Source: Synergistaceae bacterium OttesenSCG-928-D05 (lineage in GTDB: Bacteria > Synergistota > Synergistia > Synergistales > Synergistaceae). Taken from it: 38,269 nucleotides of DNA. The stretch spans positions 1 to 38,269 of the forward strand of contig JAJDJB010000015.1 in NCBI GenBank assembly GCA_030266985.1. The letters run 5' to 3'. Under the pieces are notes generated by a model. The model made no database searches. It was given only the letters and a program-made list of their open reading frames with translations, and was not told the DNA's origin. Every line of letters starts with the position of its first letter. The stretch's first letter is position 1. The position numbers and the translations under genes were made by a program. Shown here piece by piece: positions 15,747-22,652 of the stretch.

Positions 15747-15831
15747 TACGGTAAACAAGAACATAATATTCACATAATTTTTCAATAGAATCATAGGGAC
15801 AAAAGCGTGAAAAATAACCGGAGGTGCGCAC

Positions 15832-16602
15832 ATGATCTGCTTTAGAAAAAACCAATTCATGATGGCGATTTTGACGGCGGTGATCGTTGTTACCGCGGCA
15901 ATGCCGGCCAACGCAAAATTATCGCACGATGACGCGAAGGAAGTCTGGGGGAGAATCGCAAACGCGACAGACCTGACGAGCCTTCCTTTCTCAATAAAAG
16001 AAGAAAAGGCCCCCAACGCGTGGGTGGCAAACGGAAACTCCGTAACGGTCACAACGGGGCTACTTGATTTGCTCGACGAACAAAAGGAGCTTTACGGCGT
16101 TCTCTCGCACGAAGCGGGACACGCGAAACTCGGTCACTACGAAAAAACGGTCACGCGCCACACCGGGCTTTCGATTCTGGGCGCCGTTTTAAGCAACGTC
16201 CTGGGCAGCGGGCTTGCCGACGTCGCGGTCGGCGTGGGTTCGAACCTTGCGGCCGCTGGCTGGAGTCGTGAACAGGAGGTCGCCGCGGACGACTATGCGG
16301 TGCACCTCGCCTATAACAACGGCGAGGATCCCGTAGGGCTGTATGCCGCGATGCAAAAAATCTCCGCGTACAGCGGCAAGCTGGAACCAAGCGGCTTCAA
16401 TTCGCATCCGCCCGATGACAGAAGGCTTCTGCATATTAAGAATGAAATCCTGGCGCTCGATCCCTACGCAAACTTCCCCGACACCGAGGAAGTAAAGAAG
16501 GATGTCGCGAAGAAGGAAGAGAAAGTGACTGCGGAAGAGACGGAGGACCGCTGGGAAGCGCTGAAACGCGATCTGGAAAAGAGCGAGAACAAGGGGAACT
16601 AA
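15832..16602 (+). CDS. M48-family metalloprotease, exported
   Basis: The 256-residue protein has a signal peptide (cleavage near ANA, residue 28) and the M48 zinc motif HEAGH (His93, Glu94, His97) in LSHEAGHAKLGHYEK. The third ligand is probably Glu149 in REQEVAADDYAV. FNSHPPDDRRLLHI near 185-198 is also typical of M48. After this comes a Lys/Glu-rich C-terminal tail. It resembles periplasmic LoiP/BepA-class proteases that work on envelope proteins, but without a TPR domain. GGAGG lies 7 bases before the ATG. The stop is 1 base before the adenosyltransferase ATG, so the two genes are translationally coupled. Confidence 0.88.
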   Translation: MICFRKNQFMMAILTAVIVVTAAMPANAKLSHDDAKEVWGRIANATDLTSLPFSIKEEKAPNAWVANGNSVTVTTGLLDLLDEQKELYGVLSHEAGHAKLGHYEKTVTRHTGLSILGAVLSNVLGSGLADVAVGVGSNLAAAGWSREQEVAADDYAVHLAYNNGEDPVGLYAAMQKISAYSGKLEPSGFNSHPPDDRRLLHIKNEILALDPYANFPDTEEVKKDVAKKEEKVTAEETEDRWEALKRDLEKSENKGN

Positions 16603-16603
16603 A

Positions 16604-17131
16604 ATGTTCGGCGAAAAAGGGTTAGTGCAGATATATACGGGCAACGGGAAAGGAAAAACGACCGCCGCGCTCGGTATAGCGCTTCGCGCATCCGGACACG
16701 GCGCAAAAATCATGATGATCCAGTTCATGAAGGGCTGGGTGCATTACGGCGAATTAAGCGGGGCGAAAAGCATCCCCTCGCTTACGCTGATACAAACGGG
16801 CCGCCCGGATTACGTCTACAAAGGGCAGGCGACGGAGGAAGACTATGCGGAGGCGGCGCGCGGCGTCGACCTCGCGGAGAACGCCATGCGCACCGGTAGC
16901 TGCGACATGCTGATTCTGGACGAGCTGAACGTTGCGCTCGACATGGGGCTGGTCGACACGGAACGCATTGTAAAACTTCTTAAAAATAAACCTTTCGGAA
17001 TGGAACTTATACTAACCGGCAGAGACGCGAAAGATGAGATTCTGGCGCTTGCCGACCTAGTGACGGAAATGCGTGAGATCAGGCATCCGTATCAAAAAGG
17101 TGAAATCGCGCGAAAAGGCATCGAATACTGA
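16604..17131 (+). CDS. cobO: cob(I)yrinic acid a,c-diamide adenosyltransferase (CobA/CobO/BtuR)
   Basis: The 175-residue protein is a CobA/CobO adenosyltransferase: P-loop GNGKGKTTAALG near residues 14-25, the MMIQFMKGW segment, the LILDELNVALDMGLV segment near 105 and LTGRDAKDEILALADLVTEM near the end. It attaches the adenosyl group of ATP to Co(I) corrinoids, making coenzyme B12. No other cobalamin genes are in the window; the radical SAM protein at 13080-14366 is a possible corrinoid user. It begins 1 base after the M48 protease stop, an odd pairing. Confidence 0.93.
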   Translation: MFGEKGLVQIYTGNGKGKTTAALGIALRASGHGAKIMMIQFMKGWVHYGELSGAKSIPSLTLIQTGRPDYVYKGQATEEDYAEAARGVDLAENAMRTGSCDMLILDELNVALDMGLVDTERIVKLLKNKPFGMELILTGRDAKDEILALADLVTEMREIRHPYQKGEIARKGIEY

Positions 17132-17165
17132 TTGACAAACTTCCCTTTTTGGTTTAATTTATAAT
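17132..17165 (+). promoter_or_regulatory. probable rubrerythrin promoter
   Basis: A perfect TTGACA (17132-17137) follows the cobO stop directly. Two -10 candidates are TTTAAT (17153-17158, 15-base spacing) and TATAAT (17160-17165, 22-base spacing); neither spacing is ideal. Confidence 0.45.
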
Positions 17166-17229
17166 AGTTATAAAAAAGAAATCGACATGTGCATCCAAAT
17201 CACATGAAAATCAGGGAGGACTTTTTGCG

Positions 17230-17727
17230 ATGAAAAAAACCAACGACAATTACGCAACAGCATTTGCAGGCGAATCTCAGGCAAACCGCAAATATCTTTT
17301 CTTTGCGGAGCAGGCGGAAAAAGAGGGCTTTGCCAATGCGGCACGGCTTTTCCGTGCAACAGCGGAAGCGGAGACGATTCACGCGCGTCATGAATTCAAG
17401 GGCAAGGGCGGAATTGGAACGACCGCCGAGAATCTTGTGACCGCGAAAAGCGGCGAAACTTATGAGTTCACGGAAATGTACCCGCCGATGATCGAAGACG
17501 CAAAGGCGGAAGGCAACAACGAAGCGGTTCGCGTTTTTAATTATGCGAACGAGGCGGAGAAAGTGCACGCCCGTCTTTTTGAAGAAGCGCTCGCGAACCT
17601 CGGTAACGAACCGGAAGGTCAGGATTATTACCTCTGCCCGATCTGCGGATTCATCCACAAAGGCTCGGAGCCCAGCGCGAACTGTCCCATCTGCGGCGCA
17701 AAACCTTCGATCTTTACAAAATATTAG
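17230..17727 (+). CDS. rbr: rubrerythrin
   Basis: The 165-residue protein joins a ferritin-like di-iron domain to a C-terminal rubredoxin-like Fe(Cys)4 site. The first half has AGESQANRKYLFFAEQA (ligand Glu15) and AEAETIHARHE (Glu48, His51); a second Glu-x-x-His region appears in NEAEKVHARLFEEAL near 108-122. The tail has CPIC (136-139) and CPIC (152-155). It reduces hydrogen peroxide in the cytoplasm of anaerobes. A GGGAGG site lies 9 bases before the ATG. It has its own promoter region and a strong terminator, so it is monocistronic. Confidence 0.94.
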   Translation: MKKTNDNYATAFAGESQANRKYLFFAEQAEKEGFANAARLFRATAEAETIHARHEFKGKGGIGTTAENLVTAKSGETYEFTEMYPPMIEDAKAEGNNEAVRVFNYANEAEKVHARLFEEALANLGNEPEGQDYYLCPICGFIHKGSEPSANCPICGAKPSIFTKY

Positions 17728-17734
17728 ATTCGAT

Positions 17735-17764
17735 AAAGCCGCAGGCGAAAGCCTGCGGCTTTTT
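17735..17764 (+). terminator. intrinsic terminator of rubrerythrin
   Basis: A perfect 12-bp stem (AAAGCCGCAGGC with GCCTGCGGCTTT) with a GAAA tetraloop, followed by Ts. Confidence 0.92.
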
Positions 17765-17825
17765 ACCTTTTGCTTCCAACTTCCCGTTCAAATTTCGAAA
17801 ACAAAAGTATTGTATTTTAATTTTC

Positions 17826-17851
17826 CAAAGGATTTTTTAAAAAAACCTTTG
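17826..17851. repeat. near-perfect 26-bp AT-rich palindrome
   Basis: CAAAGG and CCTTTG flank a T6/A7 core with one A:A mismatch. With no loop it is more like a DNA site or cruciform than an RNA terminator. Confidence 0.45.
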
Positions 17852-17872
17852 ACTGTCATTTTTTTAATATTA

Positions 17873-17895
17873 ATTTTGTCCTATATGGACAAAAT
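17873..17895. promoter_or_regulatory. perfect 9-bp inverted repeat, candidate operator of the symporter operon
   Basis: ATTTTGTCC and GGACAAAAT are separated by TATAT. The site ends about 19 bases before the -35 hexamer of the predicted promoter, where an activator or a looping repressor could bind. I do not recognise the consensus. The operon's own PucR-type protein is one candidate, but nothing in the sequence proves it. Confidence 0.5.
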
Positions 17896-17913
17896 AAAAA
17901 AAATCATCAGACA

Positions 17914-17942
17914 TTGAGAGTTGTTTTAGAAAATATTATAGT
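17914..17942 (+). promoter_or_regulatory. probable promoter of the symporter-agmatinase operon
   Basis: TTGAGA (17914-17919) and TATAGT (17937-17942) are 17 bases apart. Transcription would start near 17949, about 100 bases before the symporter ATG. Confidence 0.55.
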
Positions 17943-18050
17943 GCTTATGCTCAGCATAAACCCGCACCGCGGACGGGTTCAGGCTTTGCGCAATGTAGTG
18001 GTGCATTCATAGTCAAGACGGGAACATAAATTTGGACCGGAGGTACGGAA

Positions 18051-19583
18051 ATGGATTTTTCAAATAATGCACAGTATATCACCGTGTTTGTCCTCTATTT
18101 TGCCATTTTCATCGGCTTTGGCGTTTACCAGGGAAAGAAAGTTCAGAACGAAGAGGACTATGCTATTGGCGGCAGGGACATCCCCGGGTGGGCGGCCGCT
18201 TTGTCCGAAAGGGCCACAGGAGAGTCGTCATGGGCGTTGCTTGGGTTGCCGGGGTGGGCATATGTTTCCGGCATGAGCTGTTTCTGGGTTCTTTTCGGCT
18301 GCTTCATCGGCATCGCGATCTCATGGGCGATCCTTGCATTCAGAATCAGAGCTCTCGCGGAAGAGGAAGATGCGCTTTCTTTCGTCGACCTGATCTCCAA
18401 ACTGCATCCATCGATGGACGGCTACATCAGAACCGCTGGCAGCCTCGTCATCGTATTCTTTTTCTTCTTCTATATAGGGGCGCAGCTCCTTGGCGGAGGA
18501 AAAGTATTTAACACGCTTTTCGGACTCTCCTCAGACGTCGGCATGCTCCTGACCGTTCTAATCATCGTACCCTATACGGTTTACGGAGGATTTAAGAGCG
18601 TTATCTACACCGACTGCATCCAGGGATTCCTCATGGTTTGCGCACTTGCGCTCGCCCCGATTCTTGGTTTCTTCCTGCTGGAATCGAAACCCGATATTTT
18701 TGCGCCGGGCGTTTTCGCCGCACTCGCGAAAGCCGGCCCCGAATACCTCAATATCATGGGTTCGGGCGAAGGCTGGGCGATGTTTGCGGGCGTCATGGGC
18801 GGCTTTGCCTACTTCTTCGGCTATCTCGGCGGTACCCCGCAGCTCACGATGCGCTTCATGGCGATCAAAGACTACAAGAACACCATCAAAGGAAGAAACA
18901 TCGGTATCATCTGGACGCTGGTCGCCTACTTCGGCGCATGTTCGATCGGCTGGCTTGGAATCGCGCTCTGGGGTCCGACCGGGCTCACCGATCCGGAAGC
19001 CGTCTTCCCGATGGTCATGCTCGAATTCTTCCACCCGGCACTTGCAGCGCTGTTTATCGTAGCCGCATTCGCCGCGCTCATTTCGACGGCTGACTCGCTC
19101 CTCGTTCTCGCTTCCACAGAGTTTTCCGAAAATATCATGAAGCGCTTCTTCTCCAAAGAGCACAACCCCAAAAAAGACCTGTTCTTCTCCCGCTGCATGA
19201 CCGCGGTTATGGCAGTTCTCGCGCTTGGGGCAGCGAAAGTCGTTCCGTCGAACCTGATCTTCAACATCGTCGGCTACGTATGGTCCGGCATCGGAAACCC
19301 TTTCTCCGTAATCATCCTTCTCACGCTTTTCTGGAGGCGTTTCAGCTCCAAAGCAGCTTTCGCAGTGATCTGCACGGGTATGCCGTTTACGATTTTCTGG
19401 ATCATGTCCGGCCTGGATACCAAAATCATTTCTTCGCTTTTCATGACGTTCTTCGTGTGCCTGATCGTCGGCGTCGTCGGCTCCTTCATCTGGCCGCAGC
19501 GTAACGAAGTTCCTGACCGCGAGCTCGTATTTCTTAACAAAGAAACCGCAACGAACACCAAAACGGCAACAAGCAAGGCGTAA
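18051..19583 (+). CDS. sodium:solute symporter (SSS family, PutP-like)
   Basis: The 510-residue protein has about 13 hydrophobic segments and the SSS pattern: EEDYAIGGRDIPGWAAALSERATGESSWALLGLPGWAY near 35-70, and LISTADSLLVLASTEFSEN near 345-365, which bears the Na+-site Ser/Thr residues. The first block closely resembles PutP (GGRSLG...LSAGASD-type), suggesting a Na+-driven importer for an amino-acid-like compound. The real substrate probably matches the downstream hydrolases rather than proline. GGAGG lies 7 bases before the ATG. The agmatinase-like gene follows after 25 bases. Confidence 0.9.
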   Translation: MDFSNNAQYITVFVLYFAIFIGFGVYQGKKVQNEEDYAIGGRDIPGWAAALSERATGESSWALLGLPGWAYVSGMSCFWVLFGCFIGIAISWAILAFRIRALAEEEDALSFVDLISKLHPSMDGYIRTAGSLVIVFFFFFYIGAQLLGGGKVFNTLFGLSSDVGMLLTVLIIVPYTVYGGFKSVIYTDCIQGFLMVCALALAPILGFFLLESKPDIFAPGVFAALAKAGPEYLNIMGSGEGWAMFAGVMGGFAYFFGYLGGTPQLTMRFMAIKDYKNTIKGRNIGIIWTLVAYFGACSIGWLGIALWGPTGLTDPEAVFPMVMLEFFHPALAALFIVAAFAALISTADSLLVLASTEFSENIMKRFFSKEHNPKKDLFFSRCMTAVMAVLALGAAKVVPSNLIFNIVGYVWSGIGNPFSVIILLTLFWRRFSSKAAFAVICTGMPFTIFWIMSGLDTKIISSLFMTFFVCLIVGVVGSFIWPQRNEVPDRELVFLNKETATNTKTATSKA

Positions 19584-19608
19584 AGTAAAAGTAAAGGAGA
19601 GCATTACC

Positions 19609-20550
19609 ATGAACATCAAACCAGTAAAAGAAAATCCTTCAAAAAAATTCGGAATCCTCGGTGTACCCTGGGATGAAGACGCTTCGCACGGACGTCCCGG
19701 TTCCAGATTCGCACCGGAAACAATTCGCAAAAACGCGGCGTGGATCTTCGACCGCATCGTCGACAACAAAGTCATCGACCTCGAAGAGTTCCGCCTCATC
19801 GACTGGTGCGATGCCGAGGTAAAAGACTTCGGCGACATTCAGATCGTGTCCTACGATCACTTCGAGACAAAGAATCGTATCGAGCAGAAATGTGCAGAGC
19901 TGCATAAAACAAATTACATACCCGTCCTCCTCGGAGGAGACTGCTCGATCACATGGCCGCAGATTAAGGCTCTGCACGACAGCGTGGAAGGGAAGGTCGG
20001 CATCGTACATTTCGACGGACACCTCGACCTTCTCGACTCCACGCCGATCCAGGGCGAATTCTCTCACAGCAGCTCCATCCGCCGCGCCATCGAGCTCCTG
20101 CCGCGCGTCGATTCGAGAAACGTCGTACAGATCGGCTGCAGATGCTACAATTATCCCGACTACTACGAGTACATCATTGAAAAAGGGATCACGGAGATTA
20201 GCCCCAGAGAGTTCTATGCGCTCGGTATCGAAGGCGTTGCCAAGAAAACGCTCGAAATCGCAGCGAAAGACACGGAAGTCATGCTGGTCACGATCGACAT
20301 CGACGTTCTGGAAGGCATCTACGCACCCGGCAGCGGCGCGAATGAAACGGGCGGATTCAACACTTACGAGCTTCAGGAACTGATGAAGCTTCTCGCGCCC
20401 TACACGCACTCCTTTAACGTTACGGAAGTCAACCCGGCGTACGACCTGAAAAACGATTTCTCGTCCATCGCAGGCGCAAAACTGATGTTCGACTTCCTCG
20501 TGCACAACTATCAGCCGACGGAGAGAGCGAAAAACATCTTCGCGAAGTAA
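19609..20550 (+). CDS. arginase/agmatinase-family hydrolase with altered metal ligand
   Basis: The 313-residue protein is a ureohydrolase: the LLGGDCSITW block (108-117), FDGHLD (Asp136, His138, Asp140), TIDID (Asp230, Asp232), the GGFNTYELQEL block near 244-254 and EVNPAYD. Family members cleave guanidino groups (arginine, agmatine, guanidinobutyrate) to urea, or formiminoglutamate. The usual GGDH metal-binding His is Cys112 here, and the third block lacks the usual Asp-Pro (DVLEG instead of DxxDP). Other Mn ligands are kept. The substrate is therefore uncertain and may not be agmatine. AAAGGAGAG precedes the ATG. It shares a transcript with the symporter; a strong terminator follows. Confidence 0.88.
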   Translation: MNIKPVKENPSKKFGILGVPWDEDASHGRPGSRFAPETIRKNAAWIFDRIVDNKVIDLEEFRLIDWCDAEVKDFGDIQIVSYDHFETKNRIEQKCAELHKTNYIPVLLGGDCSITWPQIKALHDSVEGKVGIVHFDGHLDLLDSTPIQGEFSHSSSIRRAIELLPRVDSRNVVQIGCRCYNYPDYYEYIIEKGITEISPREFYALGIEGVAKKTLEIAAKDTEVMLVTIDIDVLEGIYAPGSGANETGGFNTYELQELMKLLAPYTHSFNVTEVNPAYDLKNDFSSIAGAKLMFDFLVHNYQPTERAKNIFAK

Positions 20551-20562
20551 TAGGAGAAGACC

Positions 20563-20601
20563 AAACGGCTGGCAGATGCGCTATCTGTCAGCCGTTTTTT
20601 T
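20563..20601 (+). terminator. strong intrinsic terminator between the agmatinase-like and nitrilase-like genes
   Basis: A 15-bp stem including one G:T pair (AAACGGCTGGCAGAT with ATCTGTCAGCCGTTT, 5-base loop) is followed by seven or eight Ts. It splits the locus into a symporter-hydrolase unit and a downstream unit. Confidence 0.9.
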
Positions 20602-20627
20602 ATACCTTTCAGAATGAGGGTGGACAA

Positions 20628-21470
20628 ATGAGAAAATGGAAAATCACCGTGGGACAATTGGCGCCGAAACAAGCCGACTGTACTGCGAACGCAAAGAAAG
20701 CGGCGGAAATTTTAAAAGAATGCGCCGCCGTCGGCAGTAAACTGCTTGTCCTGCCGGAGCTTTATCTTTCCGGCTATGAAATTGCGGAAACGATTAAAGA
20801 TCCTGCAAAAAAAAGCGACCTGCAGCGGCAGATAACGCAAAATCTCACATTCTTATGGGAATGCACCAGGGAAACCGGCGTCGACCTTCTCGTCAGTTAT
20901 CCACTCTTTGAGGCAAACGCAGAGAAACCGTTCATCGCGCTGGAATATATCGCAAAAGGCCAAACTTTGGCCGTGCATAAAAAAATTAACCTGTGCAACT
21001 ATGCGCAATATACGGAACACCTCACCTTTTCCGCCGGAGATGAAGTTGTCGCGGCAAAAACGGAAAATGGGACGGCCGGCCTTTTCGTATGCGAGGACCT
21101 GTGGCACGTGACAAATGCGATATTCGCCGCAAAAATCGGCGCGGAGGCGCTCTTCTATCCCTCCGCGGCGACCGTGATCGAGAAAGCCGACGGCAACGGC
21201 TGTCTCTCAAACTGGAAGAAAATCACCGTGGGCACGGCCTTCACGCAAACTTCTTTCGTCGTCTGCTGCAACCAGGCCGCTTCCGAATCCACAATGTATT
21301 TCGGCGGTTCGCATGTCGTCGGCCCCGATGGCGAAATTATCGCGCAGCTGCCGCTTTTTGAAGAGGCGGTGGAACATGTGGAACTCGATATGGACTATCT
21401 AGAGCAGATCAGAAACAGGCGCCCGCTTTTGGCAAATGAAAGATTCGAGGTTTACAGAAAACTCGTTTAA
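20628..21470 (+). CDS. nitrilase-superfamily carbon-nitrogen hydrolase (amidase/carbamoylase class)
   Basis: The 280-residue protein has the CN-hydrolase triad: Glu44 in LVLPELYLSGYE, Lys119 in HKKINLCNY and Cys155 in LFVCEDLWH. This fold hydrolyses amides, nitriles or N-carbamoyl groups; N-carbamoylputrescine amidase belongs here and is a plausible model beside an agmatinase-like enzyme, but substrate residues cannot be assigned by eye. It has no signal peptide. GAGGGTGG precedes the ATG. It lies 26 bases past the terminator, so it needs read-through or a promoter in the hairpin region. The PucR-like gene follows after 15 bases. Confidence 0.88.
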   Translation: MRKWKITVGQLAPKQADCTANAKKAAEILKECAAVGSKLLVLPELYLSGYEIAETIKDPAKKSDLQRQITQNLTFLWECTRETGVDLLVSYPLFEANAEKPFIALEYIAKGQTLAVHKKINLCNYAQYTEHLTFSAGDEVVAAKTENGTAGLFVCEDLWHVTNAIFAAKIGAEALFYPSAATVIEKADGNGCLSNWKKITVGTAFTQTSFVVCCNQAASESTMYFGGSHVVGPDGEIIAQLPLFEEAVEHVELDMDYLEQIRNRRPLLANERFEVYRKLV

Positions 21471-21485
21471 GATTAGATTATAGAT

Positions 21486-22649
21486 ATGAGAGAGTATCAA
21501 TGGGAACAACGAGGCACGGAATGGATAGACGCAGCTCTCAGCCTGCAAAACTTTGGAGAGCTGCTGTCTAGAATTGCGCACGATTCTACCTCGTCGCTCT
21601 GCTTTCGCGAATCCAGCGGCGCGATTTTCACGGCATCGTCGGATCCCGAATTTATTGAAAATGTCGAAGCGTATCCGCTGCAGGAACTTTTCAGACATTA
21701 CGAGGTCGACCGCATCGTCGACAACGATGTCCCGCTCGGCCATCTGATCACGGAAAAAACTCCTCCGTTATCCGCGAATTCACCTTTAAGAAAAGCGGCG
21801 ATTCTTGCCGTAAAAATTCACGCGATCCGGAGAAAGTCGAACGCCGAGTACCGTATTTCGATTGAGTCGGATATTTTGCAGCGTCTGCTCCTGAGGAACA
21901 CCAAGCTGCGAAAGATTCTTGAAGAATTTGACGGAAAAATTTTCCCGCTCGATAAAAACAGTCTTGTCGCGGTGATCGGTTTCAAAAAGCGAAATTCGGA
22001 AAGAGCGCGTCTTGAGGATCGCGCTTTATCAAACATGGAAGAAAAATTCTCCCGTTTTTTCCGCCGCTATATGTCCTGGCAGGAAAAGCAGCGCCTTGTT
22101 ATCGCCGTTACGCCGCAATTTCCGATGGACGAGACCGCGGTCTGCGATTTTATTGTGCAGACGATCGAAAACCTGAAAGAACTCCACGGTGAAAACGAAC
22201 CTTACACGGATGTCTGTATGGGCATCGGCTCGTGCAAAGAAGAACTCCAGGCGCTGCCCGAAAGTTATGAGGAAGCGAACAGGGCGTTCCACGTCGCCGT
22301 GCTTGAAGCCGGGGCGTGGTGGCGGCGATGGGGAGACCTGGGCTCGTACCGTCTTCTCACAATCTTTGCCGAACATTCCGAATCGGATCTGTTCATCGAA
22401 AACACGCTCGGGGAACTCGCGCGGAAAAACCTGCCCACCGAGCATCTGGTCCTTCTTGACACAATTCGGGAACTGGACAGGCACGCCTGGAATTTAAAAC
22501 AGACTTCTGTTTTTATGAATCTTCACTACAATACGCTGAAGTACAGGTATCACCGCATAGAAGAAGTTCTCGACGTCAATTTGAATGACGCGCATACGCG
22601 CTTTAACCTTTCTTTTGCAGTCAAACTGCTCGCCATGAAGGGACGGTAA
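21486..22649 (+). CDS. PucR/CdaR-type transcriptional regulator
   Basis: The 387-residue protein ends in the PucR C-terminal HTH (HTH_30): LLDTIRELDRHAWNLKQTS, then LHYNTLKYRYHRIEEVL (about 325-375). Before it comes a mid-domain like the GGDEF-related CdaR region (about 150-290, with VCMGIGSCKEELQALPESYEEANRAF typical) and an N-terminal sensory segment of unknown ligand. PucR/CdaR proteins usually activate purine, sugar-acid or amino-compound catabolism. Its place between two hydrolase genes suggests it controls this cluster. The start at 21486 has no clear ribosome binding site. The M20 gene begins 3 bases after its stop. Confidence 0.85.
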   Translation: MREYQWEQRGTEWIDAALSLQNFGELLSRIAHDSTSSLCFRESSGAIFTASSDPEFIENVEAYPLQELFRHYEVDRIVDNDVPLGHLITEKTPPLSANSPLRKAAILAVKIHAIRRKSNAEYRISIESDILQRLLLRNTKLRKILEEFDGKIFPLDKNSLVAVIGFKKRNSERARLEDRALSNMEEKFSRFFRRYMSWQEKQRLVIAVTPQFPMDETAVCDFIVQTIENLKELHGENEPYTDVCMGIGSCKEELQALPESYEEANRAFHVAVLEAGAWWRRWGDLGSYRLLTIFAEHSESDLFIENTLGELARKNLPTEHLVLLDTIRELDRHAWNLKQTSVFMNLHYNTLKYRYHRIEEVLDVNLNDAHTRFNLSFAVKLLAMKGR

Positions 22650-22652
22650 AAA

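Larger units (their letters stand above)
17765..18050 (+). other. AT-rich intergenic region upstream of the symporter
   Basis: With the rubrerythrin terminator this is a 323-base gap. It holds two inverted repeats (17826-17851 and 17873-17895), a probable promoter (17914-17942), and about 100 bases of untranslated leader. The leader has two small adjacent hairpins (TTATGC-TCA-GCATAA at 17945-17959; AACCCG with CGGGTT at 17959-17979). I saw no match to a riboswitch class I know. Confidence 0.6.

Noticed and set aside
14955-16052. Minus-strand open frame of 365 codons over nudC and the M48 protease
   Set aside because: Both plus-strand genes have complete family motifs; the antisense frame has none and spans their junction.
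17947-18012. Short frame (MLSINPHRGRV...) in the symporter leader, as a possible Arg/His leader peptide
   Set aside because: It has no ribosome binding site, its ATG coincides with the predicted transcription start, and no terminator follows it before the symporter.
17943-18050. Guanidine or other riboswitch in the symporter leader
   Set aside because: Two small hairpins are present, but I do not see the conserved loops of the guanidine-I or guanidine-II classes.
18558-19838. Long open frame on the minus strand across the symporter gene (426 codons)
   Set aside because: It is antisense to a clear SSS symporter, is rich in Arg, Asp and Glu as expected from a complementary frame, and has no recognisable domain.
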